From Taibaiella helva (GTDB taxonomy: Bacteria; Bacteroidota; Bacteroidia; Chitinophagales; Chitinophagaceae): DNA of 64,000 nucleotides. Made by a program: the position numbers and the translations under genes. Shown here piece after piece: positions 15,136 to 25,601 of this stretch (position 1 is its first letter; every line of letters starts with the position of its first letter). The notes under the pieces were generated by a model. That model saw only the letters and a list, made by a program, of their open reading frames with translations, had not been told where the DNA came from and searched no databases. The stretch lies in NCBI RefSeq assembly GCF_003545695.1, contig NZ_QUZZ01000006.1, forward strand, positions 62,001 to 126,000, read 5' to 3'.

Positions 15136-17124
15136 TTATTTTTTATCGTCTGACACAAGGGTAAAGGAAACATTGACCGAAGTCCCCTGCGGATTGCGGG
15201 TATGGATATCAATGATACCGTTAAGCGCTTTCAGACGCATCTGGATACTTTTCAGGCCCATTTTATTTTCCAGGGCATCCTGTTCATTGCTAAAGCCGAC
15301 GCCATCATCCTCTACCGTAATGCTGATAATGTCTTCCCTGCAGTTCAGTTGCACCAGTGTATTGGTTGCCTTGGCATGCTTGATCGTATTCTGCACCAGC
15401 TCCTGTACGATGCGGTAAATGCTGATCTCCATATCTGCCGACAACCGGGGAATATCGCCGTAATGCTGAAAGTGTATGCGCAGCCCCGTCATGCGGGTAA
15501 TGTTGTTGCAGAAATAGCTGATCGCCGGAATAAGCCCCTCTGTGAGCAAAGCATCCGGCATCAGGTTATGTGCCGACAATCTTAGCTTCCGGCTGGTATG
15601 ATCGAGCTGATGGACCAGGTTGGCATAGCTTCCCGAATGTTTGATATCGGGATATTGGATCGGCAGCGCATTGAGCCCCATTTTGACGATAGAAAGCTCT
15701 ACCATGATATCATCGTGCAGCTGTCGTCCGATCCTGCTGCGTTCTCTTTCTTCCCCTTCGATCACTGCTTTCAGCTGCTCCACCTTTTGTTCCTGCTCAG
15801 AAACTTTCGCTTTCTGCAGCTGCAATCTTTGTTTCTGGAATACGATCACCATCAAGATGATGATCAGCAACACTGCCGCAACGATACCGATAAACAGACT
15901 CTGGTTATGGCTTAGCCTTGCCTGCGCGAGCGCCAGCTGGAGCTTGCTTTCCACCAGCTCCCTGTCTTTTTCAGCAGTACGGTACCGTACTTCCATCTGG
16001 CTGATCGCATGGACCATCTCTTCATTCATTGTACTGTCACGCAGCCGTACATAGTCGCTCTGGTAAGCAAATGCCTGCTGATAATCGCCCAATTGCCGGT
16101 AAACACCCGTGAGGTAATCCAGTATGTCCAGGCGGTTTTGGCGCGAACCGGTTTCTTTGCTGAGCAAAAGGGCTTTTTTAAGATAAGGGATGGCCTCCCT
16201 GTAGTGCCCCGACATATACTCGAGCCCTCCAACTCCTTTGAAGAAGTCGGGCGTGGTGAAGGCCTGATCCCGATCCAGCACCAGCGCCGAATCGTAGTAG
16301 CGTCTTGCCTCTTCCAGCCGTCCCTTATCCACGCTGGACTGGCCCAGGCTGAGATAGGTCGTGAAAGCGTAGCCTTTTCTTCCTAACGATAAGTACAGCG
16401 GCAGGGACTTTCGGAAATACTTCACAGCCGAGTCGATACCATCACTGGTTTTCTGGTTGCCGTAAGCATTGCCGATGCTGGTATAGGCCGCGGCCACCAG
16501 ACCTGTATCGCCTGCTCTTTGCGCCAGCTGCTCCAGCAGGCTGAGGTAATGCAGGGCCAGCTTCAGCTTTCCCATCTCGGCAAAGGCTCCGCCGATACCA
16601 CCGTAGCTGAGCATCAGGGATTGTGTATCGGTCTTCTTTTGCCTTTTCTGTACATCCAGCGATTTAAAATAATACTGAACGGCGGTATCATGCTTGTTTT
16701 CGGCTATATAAGCATTACCCAGGTTGTTGTATAAGCGGGTCAGCACCCTATCGCTCACCGGTACCTTTCCCACATAGGTAAGCGCCTCAAGAAAACAGGC
16801 CTTGGCTGCAGGATAATCGGCTTTGACATTGTGCAGGCAGGCGCCCAACGAGATCAGCGACCGCATGACAAAGTCTTTGTTCTGCGACTGCCTGCTGAGC
16901 GATAATGCTTCCCTGGACAACGCCAGAGCGCTGTCGGGAAAATGGAACTGGATATCCATAGAAGTCCGGATCAATGATGCGATCGTTGCCGAATCGCTAG
17001 CCTTCCGGTATTCCTGCTGGGCATGGAGCTTTTGCCTGCAGGCAAAGCACAGCACCACGACCCATAGGATCGCTACCGGCTTACCGGCCCATAGCCTGCC
17101 AAAGCGCTTTTTCATTTTTTTCAA
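15136..17124 (-). CDS. TPR-containing sensor histidine kinase (HisKA_3)
   Basis: 662 residues. An N-terminal signal/anchor (about 15-30) is followed by a periplasmic array of TPR-like helices (about 45-370; e.g. YNNLGNAYIAENKHDTAVQYY), a single transmembrane helix (409-429), a coiled coil, then a NarX-type dimerisation domain with phospho-acceptor His470 in IGRQLHDDIM and a HATPase domain (NTIKHAKATN, DDGVGF). This architecture is widespread in Bacteroidota. It is paired with the NarL-type regulator directly downstream. The stimulus is unknown. Confidence 0.93.
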   Translation of the reverse strand: MKKMKKRFGRLWAGKPVAILWVVVLCFACRQKLHAQQEYRKASDSATIASLIRTSMDIQFHFPDSALALSREALSLSRQSQNKDFVMRSLISLGACLHNVKADYPAAKACFLEALTYVGKVPVSDRVLTRLYNNLGNAYIAENKHDTAVQYYFKSLDVQKRQKKTDTQSLMLSYGGIGGAFAEMGKLKLALHYLSLLEQLAQRAGDTGLVAAAYTSIGNAYGNQKTSDGIDSAVKYFRKSLPLYLSLGRKGYAFTTYLSLGQSSVDKGRLEEARRYYDSALVLDRDQAFTTPDFFKGVGGLEYMSGHYREAIPYLKKALLLSKETGSRQNRLDILDYLTGVYRQLGDYQQAFAYQSDYVRLRDSTMNEEMVHAISQMEVRYRTAEKDRELVESKLQLALAQARLSHNQSLFIGIVAAVLLIIILMVIVFQKQRLQLQKAKVSEQEQKVEQLKAVIEGEERERSRIGRQLHDDIMVELSIVKMGLNALPIQYPDIKHSGSYANLVHQLDHTSRKLRLSAHNLMPDALLTEGLIPAISYFCNNITRMTGLRIHFQHYGDIPRLSADMEISIYRIVQELVQNTIKHAKATNTLVQLNCREDIISITVEDDGVGFSNEQDALENKMGLKSIQMRLKALNGIIDIHTRNPQGTSVNVSFTLVSDDKK

Positions 17125-17345
17125 AAGTACGACGATCCTCCGCCAGGAAGTGCGCCGGCGGCATAGATGTTTTCATTCATTTTCCGGGAAATGGATGCTT
17201 TCATCCCTATACCGTATGTAGCATTATCCTGTCTCTTCAATTAGATTTGTAGTACCTCCTGCCCAAACACCACCACCCGGCCCGGAACCGAAGCGTAAGC
17301 AATTTAAGCATTATATAATGCCCTTAGCGGCAATATCGAGACTCT

Positions 17346-19616
17346 ATGCAATACTACCACACTTCCTCCCGTCCGCCGGGCCTGTATGCGCGAAGCTATA
17401 CCGCACGATTGTCCCGCTCTTTGTTACGCTGGTTGCTGCCGGCGTTGCTCTGTTGCTTTCTGCCCATGCTGAGCAGCGGGCAGAGCTATAACCAACGTCC
17501 CGAATTCCTTAAGGCCAACAGCGTCTGGACGCTTACCCCGGACAACCCGCCCTGTGCTCTTAACTTCAATACGCCTCCCCTGGCGATGACACCGGCAAGC
17601 ATGTACTCTTTTGACGAGGGCATGGCTTCTGTCGCCGACCCCGCGACCGGCGCGCTGCTGTTTTATTCTAATGGCCGCACCTGCTGGAATGCCAGCTTCA
17701 ACATTATGCTCAATGGGGATACGCTTTTCGGCAATACACAATGGATGAGCAGCTGGGAAGAGAGCGGCGGCTTTGGCAGCACAACGCAGGGTGTCTGCAT
17801 TGTTCCTTTTATCGATCAGCCGGGCAAATACTATCTCTTTTCCTTGTGCGGCCCCACCTCCTGGCTCACCGGTAATCCGCCGCCGCCAACAACCTTCCTT
17901 TTCTATTCCGTGATCGACATGTCCCTCGACGGCGGCCTGGGCGGTATCGTGCCGGGCCAGAAGAATATACCTCTGGGCGGCACGGGGCCGCTCAGCGAAA
18001 GCATGATCGCTATTCCGGGGGATAATTGCGACATATGGCTGATGGTGCACGATTTTCTTAATCCTGTATTCAAGGCCTTTCATATTACCCGCAATGGCGT
18101 GGATCCTAATCCTGTAATTTCTACAACCGGAGCGCAGATACAGGGCCCTTCGGGTCAGGGAGCTTATCGTGTGGGCGCTATGACAGTTTCGCCCGACCGG
18201 AAAAAACTCGTCATCACCAGCTGCTCATCCGGTATGGGCTCCGGTCCAACCACCGGCGTATTGCTGTCCCGTTTCGATCCGGAAACCGGGCAGGTAAGCG
18301 ATGCCGTACAGGTAGGCCGGTCGCTGGATGCCTATACCGCGGCTTTTTCCCAGAACAGTAACCGGCTATATACCGTGGTGCCTGATCCCCTGGATATATT
18401 CGGCCCTGCGTCCCTGCTCCAATACGACATCTCGGTACATGATTCAGCCACCATCATGGGGACACAGACGCTCGTCAGCCCGGCATCACCACCATGGGCC
18501 TGCCTGCGCTTGTACGATAATAAGATCTATGCGATCACCCCCTTCTTTATGTCCGATTCGCTTTGGGTGATCGGCCAGCCCGACCTTGCGGGCACTGCCT
18601 GCGACTTTCATTACTCCGGCTTTGCTTACGGCGCCCCGGTTTCCTCCCTGCCCTCCGAAGTGGTGTATGCTTACCCACCCGACACAACGCGTATGCGGGA
18701 AGACACAACGGTGTGCCGTCATAATGGCAACCTGGAAACAGCCACGCTCACTGCGCCTACAGGCTACATCGCTTATACCTGGAACGATGGCAGCACCGGC
18801 GTCAGCCTGGATGTCGATGCACCGGGCACCTATTGGGTGCTGTGCCGCGACAGCTGCCATCCTCTTATCGATACCTTTATTGTAAAGCCGGGCGCCGACA
18901 TTTCTTTTACGCTCGGCAGCGATACACTGATCTGTAAAGGCGATGCGCTGGAGCTGAAGGCTACTGTTCCCGGCGGGAACTACCGCTGGCAGGACGGCAG
19001 TACGGGAGAAAGCTATACCGTATCGGAAGGCGGCCGGTACTGGGTAGCCGTAACCGCCCAGGGCTGCCAGGCCAACGATACGGTTACCGTGGATATGGTA
19101 GATGTCAGGCAAGCCCTGGGGGACGATATTGTGCTCTGCCAGGAAGAGGCGGTCCATGCGACCATTACACTGCAGGCCAATGCGCCGGCCGGGGCGCAGA
19201 TACTATGGTCGGACGGCAGCCATGCGCCTCAGCTACCGGTTGCAGATACCGGCGTCTATTGGGTGCAGGTTACCGACAATACCTGCTCCGGCTCCGATAC
19301 GCTGAAGATCACGGAGCAGATCTGCACCTGTGTGGTGAATATGCCCAATGCTTTTTCTCCAAATGGCGACGGCCTCAACGATGTGCTGCGCCCCGTGATC
19401 GCCAGCGGATGCCCTGTACGGCAATACATATTCAATATCTACAATCGCTACGGCAGCAGGGTCTACAGCAGCGCCGACCCTTCGGGCAGCTGGGACGGCA
19501 ACTATTCTGGCGGACAACTGGCCGATGCGGGCACCTATATGTATGAGCTGACTTTCCTCGGCGGCGCAAAAGAGGTCAGGTACCAGAAGAAAGGAGATGT
19601 AACGCTGCTGCGCTAA
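17346..19616 (+). CDS. T9SS type B sorted surface protein, beta-propeller-like
   Basis: 756 residues. A signal peptide with an unusually long, basic start ends near SSGQSYNQRP (about residue 46). The central part (about 50-480) has repeated propeller-like blades with motifs such as GALLFYSNG and VSPDRKKLVI. Two Ig-like or SprB-like repeats with YRWQDGSTGESY follow, then the gliding-motility-type C-terminal domain beginning MPNAFSPNGDGLNDVL and ending with KKGDVTLLR. That C-terminus directs export by the type IX system and surface attachment. A paralogue follows 45 bp downstream. The ligand or role is unknown. Confidence 0.88.
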   Translation: MQYYHTSSRPPGLYARSYTARLSRSLLRWLLPALLCCFLPMLSSGQSYNQRPEFLKANSVWTLTPDNPPCALNFNTPPLAMTPASMYSFDEGMASVADPATGALLFYSNGRTCWNASFNIMLNGDTLFGNTQWMSSWEESGGFGSTTQGVCIVPFIDQPGKYYLFSLCGPTSWLTGNPPPPTTFLFYSVIDMSLDGGLGGIVPGQKNIPLGGTGPLSESMIAIPGDNCDIWLMVHDFLNPVFKAFHITRNGVDPNPVISTTGAQIQGPSGQGAYRVGAMTVSPDRKKLVITSCSSGMGSGPTTGVLLSRFDPETGQVSDAVQVGRSLDAYTAAFSQNSNRLYTVVPDPLDIFGPASLLQYDISVHDSATIMGTQTLVSPASPPWACLRLYDNKIYAITPFFMSDSLWVIGQPDLAGTACDFHYSGFAYGAPVSSLPSEVVYAYPPDTTRMREDTTVCRHNGNLETATLTAPTGYIAYTWNDGSTGVSLDVDAPGTYWVLCRDSCHPLIDTFIVKPGADISFTLGSDTLICKGDALELKATVPGGNYRWQDGSTGESYTVSEGGRYWVAVTAQGCQANDTVTVDMVDVRQALGDDIVLCQEEAVHATITLQANAPAGAQILWSDGSHAPQLPVADTGVYWVQVTDNTCSGSDTLKITEQICTCVVNMPNAFSPNGDGLNDVLRPVIASGCPVRQYIFNIYNRYGSRVYSSADPSGSWDGNYSGGQLADAGTYMYELTFLGGAKEVRYQKKGDVTLLR

Positions 19617-19661
19617 CCTTTCCCGGAAACCTGTATCCTGCAACGATCAAAATATTCCCTG

Positions 19662-22268
19662 ATGAAACACTATATTTTCTTACAGCTGATCGGCCTCCTG
19701 CTTTGCGGCGCTGCCCATGCGCAGCGCGAGCAGGTATGGGCCTTCGGCGACAGCGCCGGCGTAAGCTTTAACAATATGCCGCCCCTCGCGCTCAAGACAA
19801 AGATACATTCCAATGAGGCCTGCGCCAGCGTATCCGAGCCCGGCGGGCAGCTGCTGTTCTACACCGACGGTAATATTGTATGGGACCGCAGCCACCTGGT
19901 GATGCCCAACGGGGCTTCGCTGATTAATGATGTGCCCTTTGGTCCTTTCGGCCCTACCTCCAGCACCGCGCAGGGCGCGCTTATTGTTCCTGTACCCGGC
20001 CAGCCGTTCCGTTATTATATTTTTTCTCTCACCTGCATCGAGCTGGGCGCTAACCGCGGCCGTTTGTATTACAGCGTGGTGGACATGAGCCTTAATGGCG
20101 GCATGGGTGATGTGGTGGCTGCAGGCAAGGGTACTTTGCTGGATTCAATGAACACCGAGCACATGACTGGTGTGGTGGGCGACCATTGCAATATATGGGT
20201 GCTGACCTTGTCCGTCAGCAATGCCAACACGGAACACATCAAGGCTTTCGAAGTAAACGATGCCGGTGTACAAACTGTTCCTGTCGTTTCTACCTTCAGC
20301 ATTCCGACGACGACAGGCAGTAATTACGGCCAGATGGACGTATCGCCCAACCGGAAAATGTTGACCCTTAGCCGTGCGGTACCCTTTTCTTCTTTCGGCG
20401 GCGCGCTTGAATTGTTTGCCTTCGATCCGGCCACCGGGCAGGCTTCGGATCAACGCATACTGGATTCCGCCGGCAGGTACAGCGCCTGCTTTTCACCGGA
20501 TAATTCCAAGCTGTACACCAATGCCGTTACAACGGCTTCAATCGTGCAATACGACCTGAATGCCGGGAGCTTGGCTGCTATCATCAGCTCCAGGACCAAT
20601 ATCGGCGCGGCCGGGGGCGGGGCGATCAGGAGGGGGCCTGACGGAAAGATCTATTGCGGCGGCAACAATGCGCTCAGCGTGGTGCAGCATCCCAACCTCG
20701 CAGGCACCGCCAGCACACTGGTCACCGATGCCCTACCACTACAACCCAATACATCCCTCATCTTCGGACTGCCGAATATAGTGCCGGAACTGAAGCGGGA
20801 TACAGTGTACCAGAGCCTGGCAAGCAAGGCGCCCTGCTTCAGCACCAGCCATACCCTCCATGCGGCCGACGTAACCGGCTGGGATTATCAATGGAGCCAT
20901 GGACCGGCCGGCCCTTCAGCTGCAGTAAGCGATCCCGGTACTTATTGGGTAAGCTACCATACGCCCCCCTGTGTTTTTCACACCGATACTTTCAGGGTAA
21001 ACTTTGACGGGCAAAGCCCCCAGCTGCATGCCTTGGCTGGTTGCCGTAACGATACCAATGCCATGGCCTGGGCTGTGCCTGCTCCGGGCGACACGGCTAC
21101 ATATACCTATACCTGGTATAACGGCAGCGGCAGCCTGATCGTACGCGGCTCGCTGATGACCAACCATGGCGACACACTGCAACCGATAGCGGAAGGTCAA
21201 TACCGGCTGAAGCTGGAAACCCTCAGCGGCTGCAGCACAACAATAAACATTGTAGTGCCGCCTCCCTCCCCTTACCGCGCCGCGTTCCAGCTATCGGATA
21301 CGGTGATCTGTATGGGGCAGAACATCAGCTTTGCCAATACTTCATCCGGCGACATGCGCTCATGGTCCTGGCAGTTCGGCGACGGGCTGGACGCAGCAGT
21401 GAAAGACCCTACGCACACTTATCCGAATCATGGCGTTTACTCCGTGCAGCTGATTGCCGGCACAGATTATCCTTGCTTCGATACTGCGTTTGCTACCGTT
21501 ATTGTCGACTCTTTGTTATCCGGCAGCTTTATTACCAGCAGGGATAGTGCCTGTACAGGTGAAGCCATTCTCTTTACACCTATGATCGACAGCACAGCCC
21601 TGAACCTTTCCTGGCAGTTTGGAGAAGACCGGATGTTCACCGGCAATGAAGCTGTACAGCATGCCTTTGAGCAGGACGGCCGGCAACAGGTAGCTGTAAC
21701 CTTCCATTTCCGGGCATGCCCCGATCATTCCTTTACCCGGCAGGTCTCCATCTACCCTTTGCCGAAGGTCGACCTGGGTCCCGATTCCACACTCTGTCTC
21801 GACGGCAATCCGCTGTACCTGCAACCGCTGGGTCCTACGCCAGGTGGACCTTATCAAAGCCGTTGGAATACCGGCGATACATCCGCTTCGCTTAAGGTAG
21901 TGCACCCAGGCCGCTACAGCTTAACGCTCAGCTTACCCCCATTGGGCTGCAGCACAACCGAAAGTGTAGTGATTAATAAGGATTGCTACATCGATATTCC
22001 CAATGCTTTTACGCCCAACGGCGACGGGGTCAATGATTATTTCTTTCCCAGGCAACTGCTATCCCGGCGGGTAACCCGGTTCAGCATGCAGCTGTTCAAC
22101 CGCTGGGGGCAGGTAGTATTTGAAACCCAAAATATCCATGGCAGGGGCTGGGACGGCCGCTTCAATGATAAGGACCAGCCTCAGGGCGTTTATATTTACC
22201 AGGTCGAAGCCGAGATCGACGGCCGGCGACAGGAACGCTACCAGGGTAATGTTACCCTGATCCGCTAA
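19662..22268 (+). CDS. T9SS type B sorted surface protein with PKD domain
   Basis: 868 residues. A clear signal peptide (MKHYIFLQLIGLLLCGAAHA) precedes a propeller-like region related to that of the upstream neighbour (GQLLFYTDGNIVWDR, MDVSPNRKML). A PKD domain (about 560-620, SWSWQFGDG...HTYPNHGVYSVQL) follows, then the type B C-terminal signal starting IPNAFTPNGDGVNDYF and ending YQGNVTLIR. It is a tandem paralogue of the preceding gene with a 45-bp gap, so one transcript is likely. A hairpin terminator follows. Cell-surface location is inferred from the sorting domain. Confidence 0.88.
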   Translation: MKHYIFLQLIGLLLCGAAHAQREQVWAFGDSAGVSFNNMPPLALKTKIHSNEACASVSEPGGQLLFYTDGNIVWDRSHLVMPNGASLINDVPFGPFGPTSSTAQGALIVPVPGQPFRYYIFSLTCIELGANRGRLYYSVVDMSLNGGMGDVVAAGKGTLLDSMNTEHMTGVVGDHCNIWVLTLSVSNANTEHIKAFEVNDAGVQTVPVVSTFSIPTTTGSNYGQMDVSPNRKMLTLSRAVPFSSFGGALELFAFDPATGQASDQRILDSAGRYSACFSPDNSKLYTNAVTTASIVQYDLNAGSLAAIISSRTNIGAAGGGAIRRGPDGKIYCGGNNALSVVQHPNLAGTASTLVTDALPLQPNTSLIFGLPNIVPELKRDTVYQSLASKAPCFSTSHTLHAADVTGWDYQWSHGPAGPSAAVSDPGTYWVSYHTPPCVFHTDTFRVNFDGQSPQLHALAGCRNDTNAMAWAVPAPGDTATYTYTWYNGSGSLIVRGSLMTNHGDTLQPIAEGQYRLKLETLSGCSTTINIVVPPPSPYRAAFQLSDTVICMGQNISFANTSSGDMRSWSWQFGDGLDAAVKDPTHTYPNHGVYSVQLIAGTDYPCFDTAFATVIVDSLLSGSFITSRDSACTGEAILFTPMIDSTALNLSWQFGEDRMFTGNEAVQHAFEQDGRQQVAVTFHFRACPDHSFTRQVSIYPLPKVDLGPDSTLCLDGNPLYLQPLGPTPGGPYQSRWNTGDTSASLKVVHPGRYSLTLSLPPLGCSTTESVVINKDCYIDIPNAFTPNGDGVNDYFFPRQLLSRRVTRFSMQLFNRWGQVVFETQNIHGRGWDGRFNDKDQPQGVYIYQVEAEIDGRRQERYQGNVTLIR

Positions 22269-22295
22269 GGCGCTTCAGCAGGGTATTTCGTAATA

Positions 22296-22327
22296 CAAGG
22301 CCGGCTTCTTCCCTGAAGGCGGCCTTG
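22296..22327 (+). terminator. terminator-like hairpin
   Basis: CAAGGCC (22296-22302) pairs with GGCCTTG, with an inner CTTC/GAAG continuation and one mismatch. It is followed by TTCTTG, a weak T-run. It closes the two-gene T9SS type B unit. Confidence 0.5.
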
Positions 22328-22496
22328 TTCTTGCTGCACAGGCGGCTGAACGGGGCACAAAGGATACGCTGACGATCTCTATACTCTATGTTAATTTGCG
22401 ACCCGGTCTTTATAAATGAGCAGGGTCTTTACTTTGCTCCTATTGATCTTTTCCCATGACTTTTTGTTATTGGTGTAACAGCATTTACCGCGATCC

Positions 22497-23486
22497 ATGC
22501 CCGATACGATTGTCCTGCAGCCCCGTTTTTCTGTCCTGTATACCGCATTGAAGCGTATCCTCCTTGTCGTATGGCTTCTTCAGGGCCTGCCTGCGCTGGC
22601 CTTTAAGGATACTGATCAAAATGGCAACGATACGATGATCTTCGTCAGCGATACACAAGCCCCTTTGTTTGTCGAACGACTGATCCACCGGACACCGTTC
22701 AACCGGACGGCCACCGGGCTGATCTTTGACGACATCCTCGGGAAGCGGCCGCAGCAGGTATTCCTGCTGGGCGATGTGGTCGCTGCGGGTTCAAAGCCCG
22801 CGCGCTGGACTCGCGTAGACCGGTTCCTGGACAGCATCAGGAAGGATAAAGGAGCGGTATGGGCCTGCCTGGGCAATCATGAATATCTGTACAGCGCCAA
22901 AGCAGGTGTCAGCGCTTTCCAGAAACGTTTTCCCGGACACAGCAAGACAGGTTATTATATCATCCGGGATTCCGTTGCTGTAGTGCTGCTGAACTCCAAT
23001 CTCTCCCGTTTAACGACCGAAGAGCAGCGCCGGCAGGAAGCGTTTTATCAGGAGGCCCTGAGCACGCTGGACCGCAACGATTCGGTGCGCGTCATCATCG
23101 TCGCCTGCCACCATGCGCCTTATTCCAACAGCAAGGTGGTAGGCAGCAACCTGAAGGTCCGCGAGCAGTTTGCGGTGCCCTTCCTGCAAACGAAGAAGGG
23201 ATTGCTTTTCCTGAGCGGCCACTCGCACAACTTCGAGCACTTCAGGATCGGAGGCAAAACATTTCTCGTGATCGGCGGCGGTGGCGGCATCCGCCAGCAT
23301 CTGAATACCGGCGCCGACCGCATCGAATGCGAGAACGATGGCTGCCATCCGGCCTTTCACTACCTGATGGTCAAACGCCAGGTCGCCGCCCTGCAGATTA
23401 CCTGCCGGGCGCTGAAGGATGATCTCAGCGCTTTTGAAAATGTACTTTCTCTGACGATCAACGGCGCCCATGCGGCATCCAGGTAG
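22497..23486 (+). CDS. calcineurin-like metallophosphoesterase, secreted
   Basis: 329 residues. A hydrophobic export segment (about 18-37) is preceded by a 15-residue leader. Metal-binding motifs run in family order: SDTQ (first Asp), LLGDVV, LGNHEY, ACHHAPY and LSGHSHNFEHF. The first motif has DTQ instead of the usual DxH, a variant seen in some members. The enzyme would hydrolyse phosphomonoesters or diesters in the periplasm or at the surface. It stands between T9SS genes and a glycerophosphodiesterase, so the stretch may form a phosphate-ester scavenging module (inference). Confidence 0.85.
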   Translation: MPDTIVLQPRFSVLYTALKRILLVVWLLQGLPALAFKDTDQNGNDTMIFVSDTQAPLFVERLIHRTPFNRTATGLIFDDILGKRPQQVFLLGDVVAAGSKPARWTRVDRFLDSIRKDKGAVWACLGNHEYLYSAKAGVSAFQKRFPGHSKTGYYIIRDSVAVVLLNSNLSRLTTEEQRRQEAFYQEALSTLDRNDSVRVIIVACHHAPYSNSKVVGSNLKVREQFAVPFLQTKKGLLFLSGHSHNFEHFRIGGKTFLVIGGGGGIRQHLNTGADRIECENDGCHPAFHYLMVKRQVAALQITCRALKDDLSAFENVLSLTINGAHAASR

Positions 23487-23619
23487 GCTACCTCCATGCT
23501 GGCCTACCTCCCGGCCAATACCGGCAACAATTCTACCTGCCCAAATGAACGATTCCTGCGCTGGCCTGTTGATTGCTGCATAGGGCGCGCTGAATACCGC
23601 CGTCCGTACTGCTTATCTC

Positions 23620-24330
23620 ATGCGAAAATGGTTCACGACCTGGCTGGGGTTGCTCACCTGCAGCGTGCAGGCACAGCTTCCGGAATTCGATATCCGGCAG
23701 CGATCGATGTATTTGCCTGCCCCGCAGCAAGCCGGAAAATACGACCATTCCATTACACTGGCCCAGATCTATCTTCCCGACCAATGGCTGGAACAGCCTA
23801 TCAGCGGGCCTATGCTGGACTATAAAGCCAATTATGCTTTGCCTGCAGGCTTTGCTCTCAACGGTAATGTAAAGACACTTTTTATTGCAAATGACATACG
23901 CCTTGGACCTTCCTGGAACTATTCCCTCACCGATCGATTACACCTGGGCCTGGGTTACCAGCTGGGCTTCTCTTTCGGTATCCTGCGGTCGTTCGGCTAC
24001 AACAATACGGTAAAGGTATGGGAGCATCATCCCATGCTGCGGCTGGGCTATAATTTCAGCAAGGTGGCCTTCACCCTGCAGGGAAAGATAGACTGGATGA
24101 TGAATACCCGGCTGGGCCTGCAGGATTATGCAACCAGCAATATTACCGGCTCGATGTTCAATGGCTATTCCTTTGCCCTATTTATAGAGCAAAGGCTTAC
24201 CCGCCGCAATTCGATCTGCTTCGGCTTCATTGCCGGCTTCAATAAGTTTCACATTCTCGGGTGGCCAGCCCTGATGATCGTCGACCATCAGTATTTTATC
24301 CCGGAGATCAATATCGGCTTTAAACTATGA
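23620..24330 (+). CDS. outer-membrane beta-barrel-like protein
   Basis: 236 residues. A signal peptide ends at VQAQ (about residue 19). The mature part consists of alternating strands rich in Gly, Tyr and Phe (LGPSWNYSLTDRLHLGLGYQLGF, YNFSKVAFTLQGKI) and finishes in FIPEINIGFKL, a typical C-terminal barrel strand ending in a hydrophobic residue. I recognise no named family. Its stop overlaps the following lipoprotein start by 4 bp, which implies coupled expression. Confidence 0.7.
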   Translation: MRKWFTTWLGLLTCSVQAQLPEFDIRQRSMYLPAPQQAGKYDHSITLAQIYLPDQWLEQPISGPMLDYKANYALPAGFALNGNVKTLFIANDIRLGPSWNYSLTDRLHLGLGYQLGFSFGILRSFGYNNTVKVWEHHPMLRLGYNFSKVAFTLQGKIDWMMNTRLGLQDYATSNITGSMFNGYSFALFIEQRLTRRNSICFGFIAGFNKFHILGWPALMIVDHQYFIPEINIGFKL

Positions 24331-25577
24331 ACCAGCGCTATCTTTTGTTCCCCTTTCTTTGGGCCTTGCTCCTGGCTGCCTGTATCAAAGACCGCTTCGA
24401 TCCCTTGCCGGCTTTCGATACCAGCAACCTCGAAGGCACGGTACCTTTGGATACTGTCTACAGGTCATCGTTTGAAGGTATTTATGAATTATCGGAAGGT
24501 GATAACAGTTTCGGTGAGCAGTTTGCCTGCAAATGGGCCAATGGCTATCTCTGCCTGTTCGGTGCAAAGGACGGCCGCTTTATCAATGTACAGGTAGGCT
24601 TTCGTACCTCGGACAGTAGCATCCGTATGGCGGGCTTCTGGCGCGATCCCATACAACCGCAGCAAGGACAGGTACAGCTGACGATCGCGAAGACCGAAGG
24701 TGTGGATTCCGTTTGGGGACACAATGGCCGGGGCATTGTGCTGCGGGGCTATCTTGAAAATGATCCCGGCAAAACGATCGTGCTCCGGTTCAAGCGTCCC
24801 TTCTCTGCCGCCGTGCTGAACCGGGCTTTCGTGATCGCGGCGCATCGTGGTGGCGGCCGGAATTCAGACAACCTGCCTTATGCAGAGAATTCCCTGGACC
24901 TGGTGAAGCATGTGGCGCAATTCGGCGCTACCGGCATAGAGATCGATATAAGGCTGACCAAAGATAAAGTACCGATCATTTATCATGATCCGGATATCAA
25001 TACCCGCCTCACGCTGAAAAGCCCGCTGGTAGGCGATATTCATCAATTCAATGCCGACTTCCTGAGCGCCTATATACGGCTGGTCGACGGACAGCGCATT
25101 CCCACACTCGACGAGATGCTAACGACACTTATCGATTCTACTACGATTCAAAACGTATGGCTCGATTGCAAGGACGGTGGCGAGAGCGGCTTCTTTGATC
25201 ATGTAGTGCCTGTGCTTCAGAAAGCAATGGGCTATGCGCAGACCCGCAACAGGAACGTTTCTCTTTTGCTGGGCCTGCCCTCTGAGGAGGCTTACGATGC
25301 TTTTATCGCTTTCCCCGGGCATCAGCAACTGCCATCACTCTGCGAGCTGGGCCTGGAGCAGGCTAAGCATGCGGGATCGCGGGTATTTGCACCACGCTGG
25401 ACCCTGGGTATCCTGGAAGCAGAAACGACGGAAGCTCATGCACAAAATATAAGAGTCGTTACCTGGACCCTGGACGATCCGGGCGGCATGAATGAAGTGA
25501 TCACAAAAAGCCGCTACGATGGTATCCTGACCAATTATCCTTCCATGCTCGCTTATGCATTTTACAGCCAGGAATAA
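24327..25577 (+). CDS. glycerophosphodiester phosphodiesterase lipoprotein
   Basis: 416 residues. A lipobox LLAAC (Cys19) follows a hydrophobic signal. An N-terminal beta-rich domain of about 150 residues precedes the GDPD TIM barrel. The barrel begins AAHRGGGRNSDNLPYAENS, carries the metal-binding pair in GIEIDIRLTKD and the second His in IIYHDPD, and ends VVTWTLDDP. It would cleave glycerophosphodiesters from phospholipid headgroups to glycerol-3-phosphate. Overlap with the barrel gene upstream and a 24-bp gap to a second barrel gene place all three in one operon. Confidence 0.9.
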   Translation: MNQRYLLFPFLWALLLAACIKDRFDPLPAFDTSNLEGTVPLDTVYRSSFEGIYELSEGDNSFGEQFACKWANGYLCLFGAKDGRFINVQVGFRTSDSSIRMAGFWRDPIQPQQGQVQLTIAKTEGVDSVWGHNGRGIVLRGYLENDPGKTIVLRFKRPFSAAVLNRAFVIAAHRGGGRNSDNLPYAENSLDLVKHVAQFGATGIEIDIRLTKDKVPIIYHDPDINTRLTLKSPLVGDIHQFNADFLSAYIRLVDGQRIPTLDEMLTTLIDSTTIQNVWLDCKDGGESGFFDHVVPVLQKAMGYAQTRNRNVSLLLGLPSEEAYDAFIAFPGHQQLPSLCELGLEQAKHAGSRVFAPRWTLGILEAETTEAHAQNIRVVTWTLDDPGGMNEVITKSRYDGILTNYPSMLAYAFYSQE

Positions 25578-25601
25578 TTATCCAAATCAATCCATACGCT
25601 T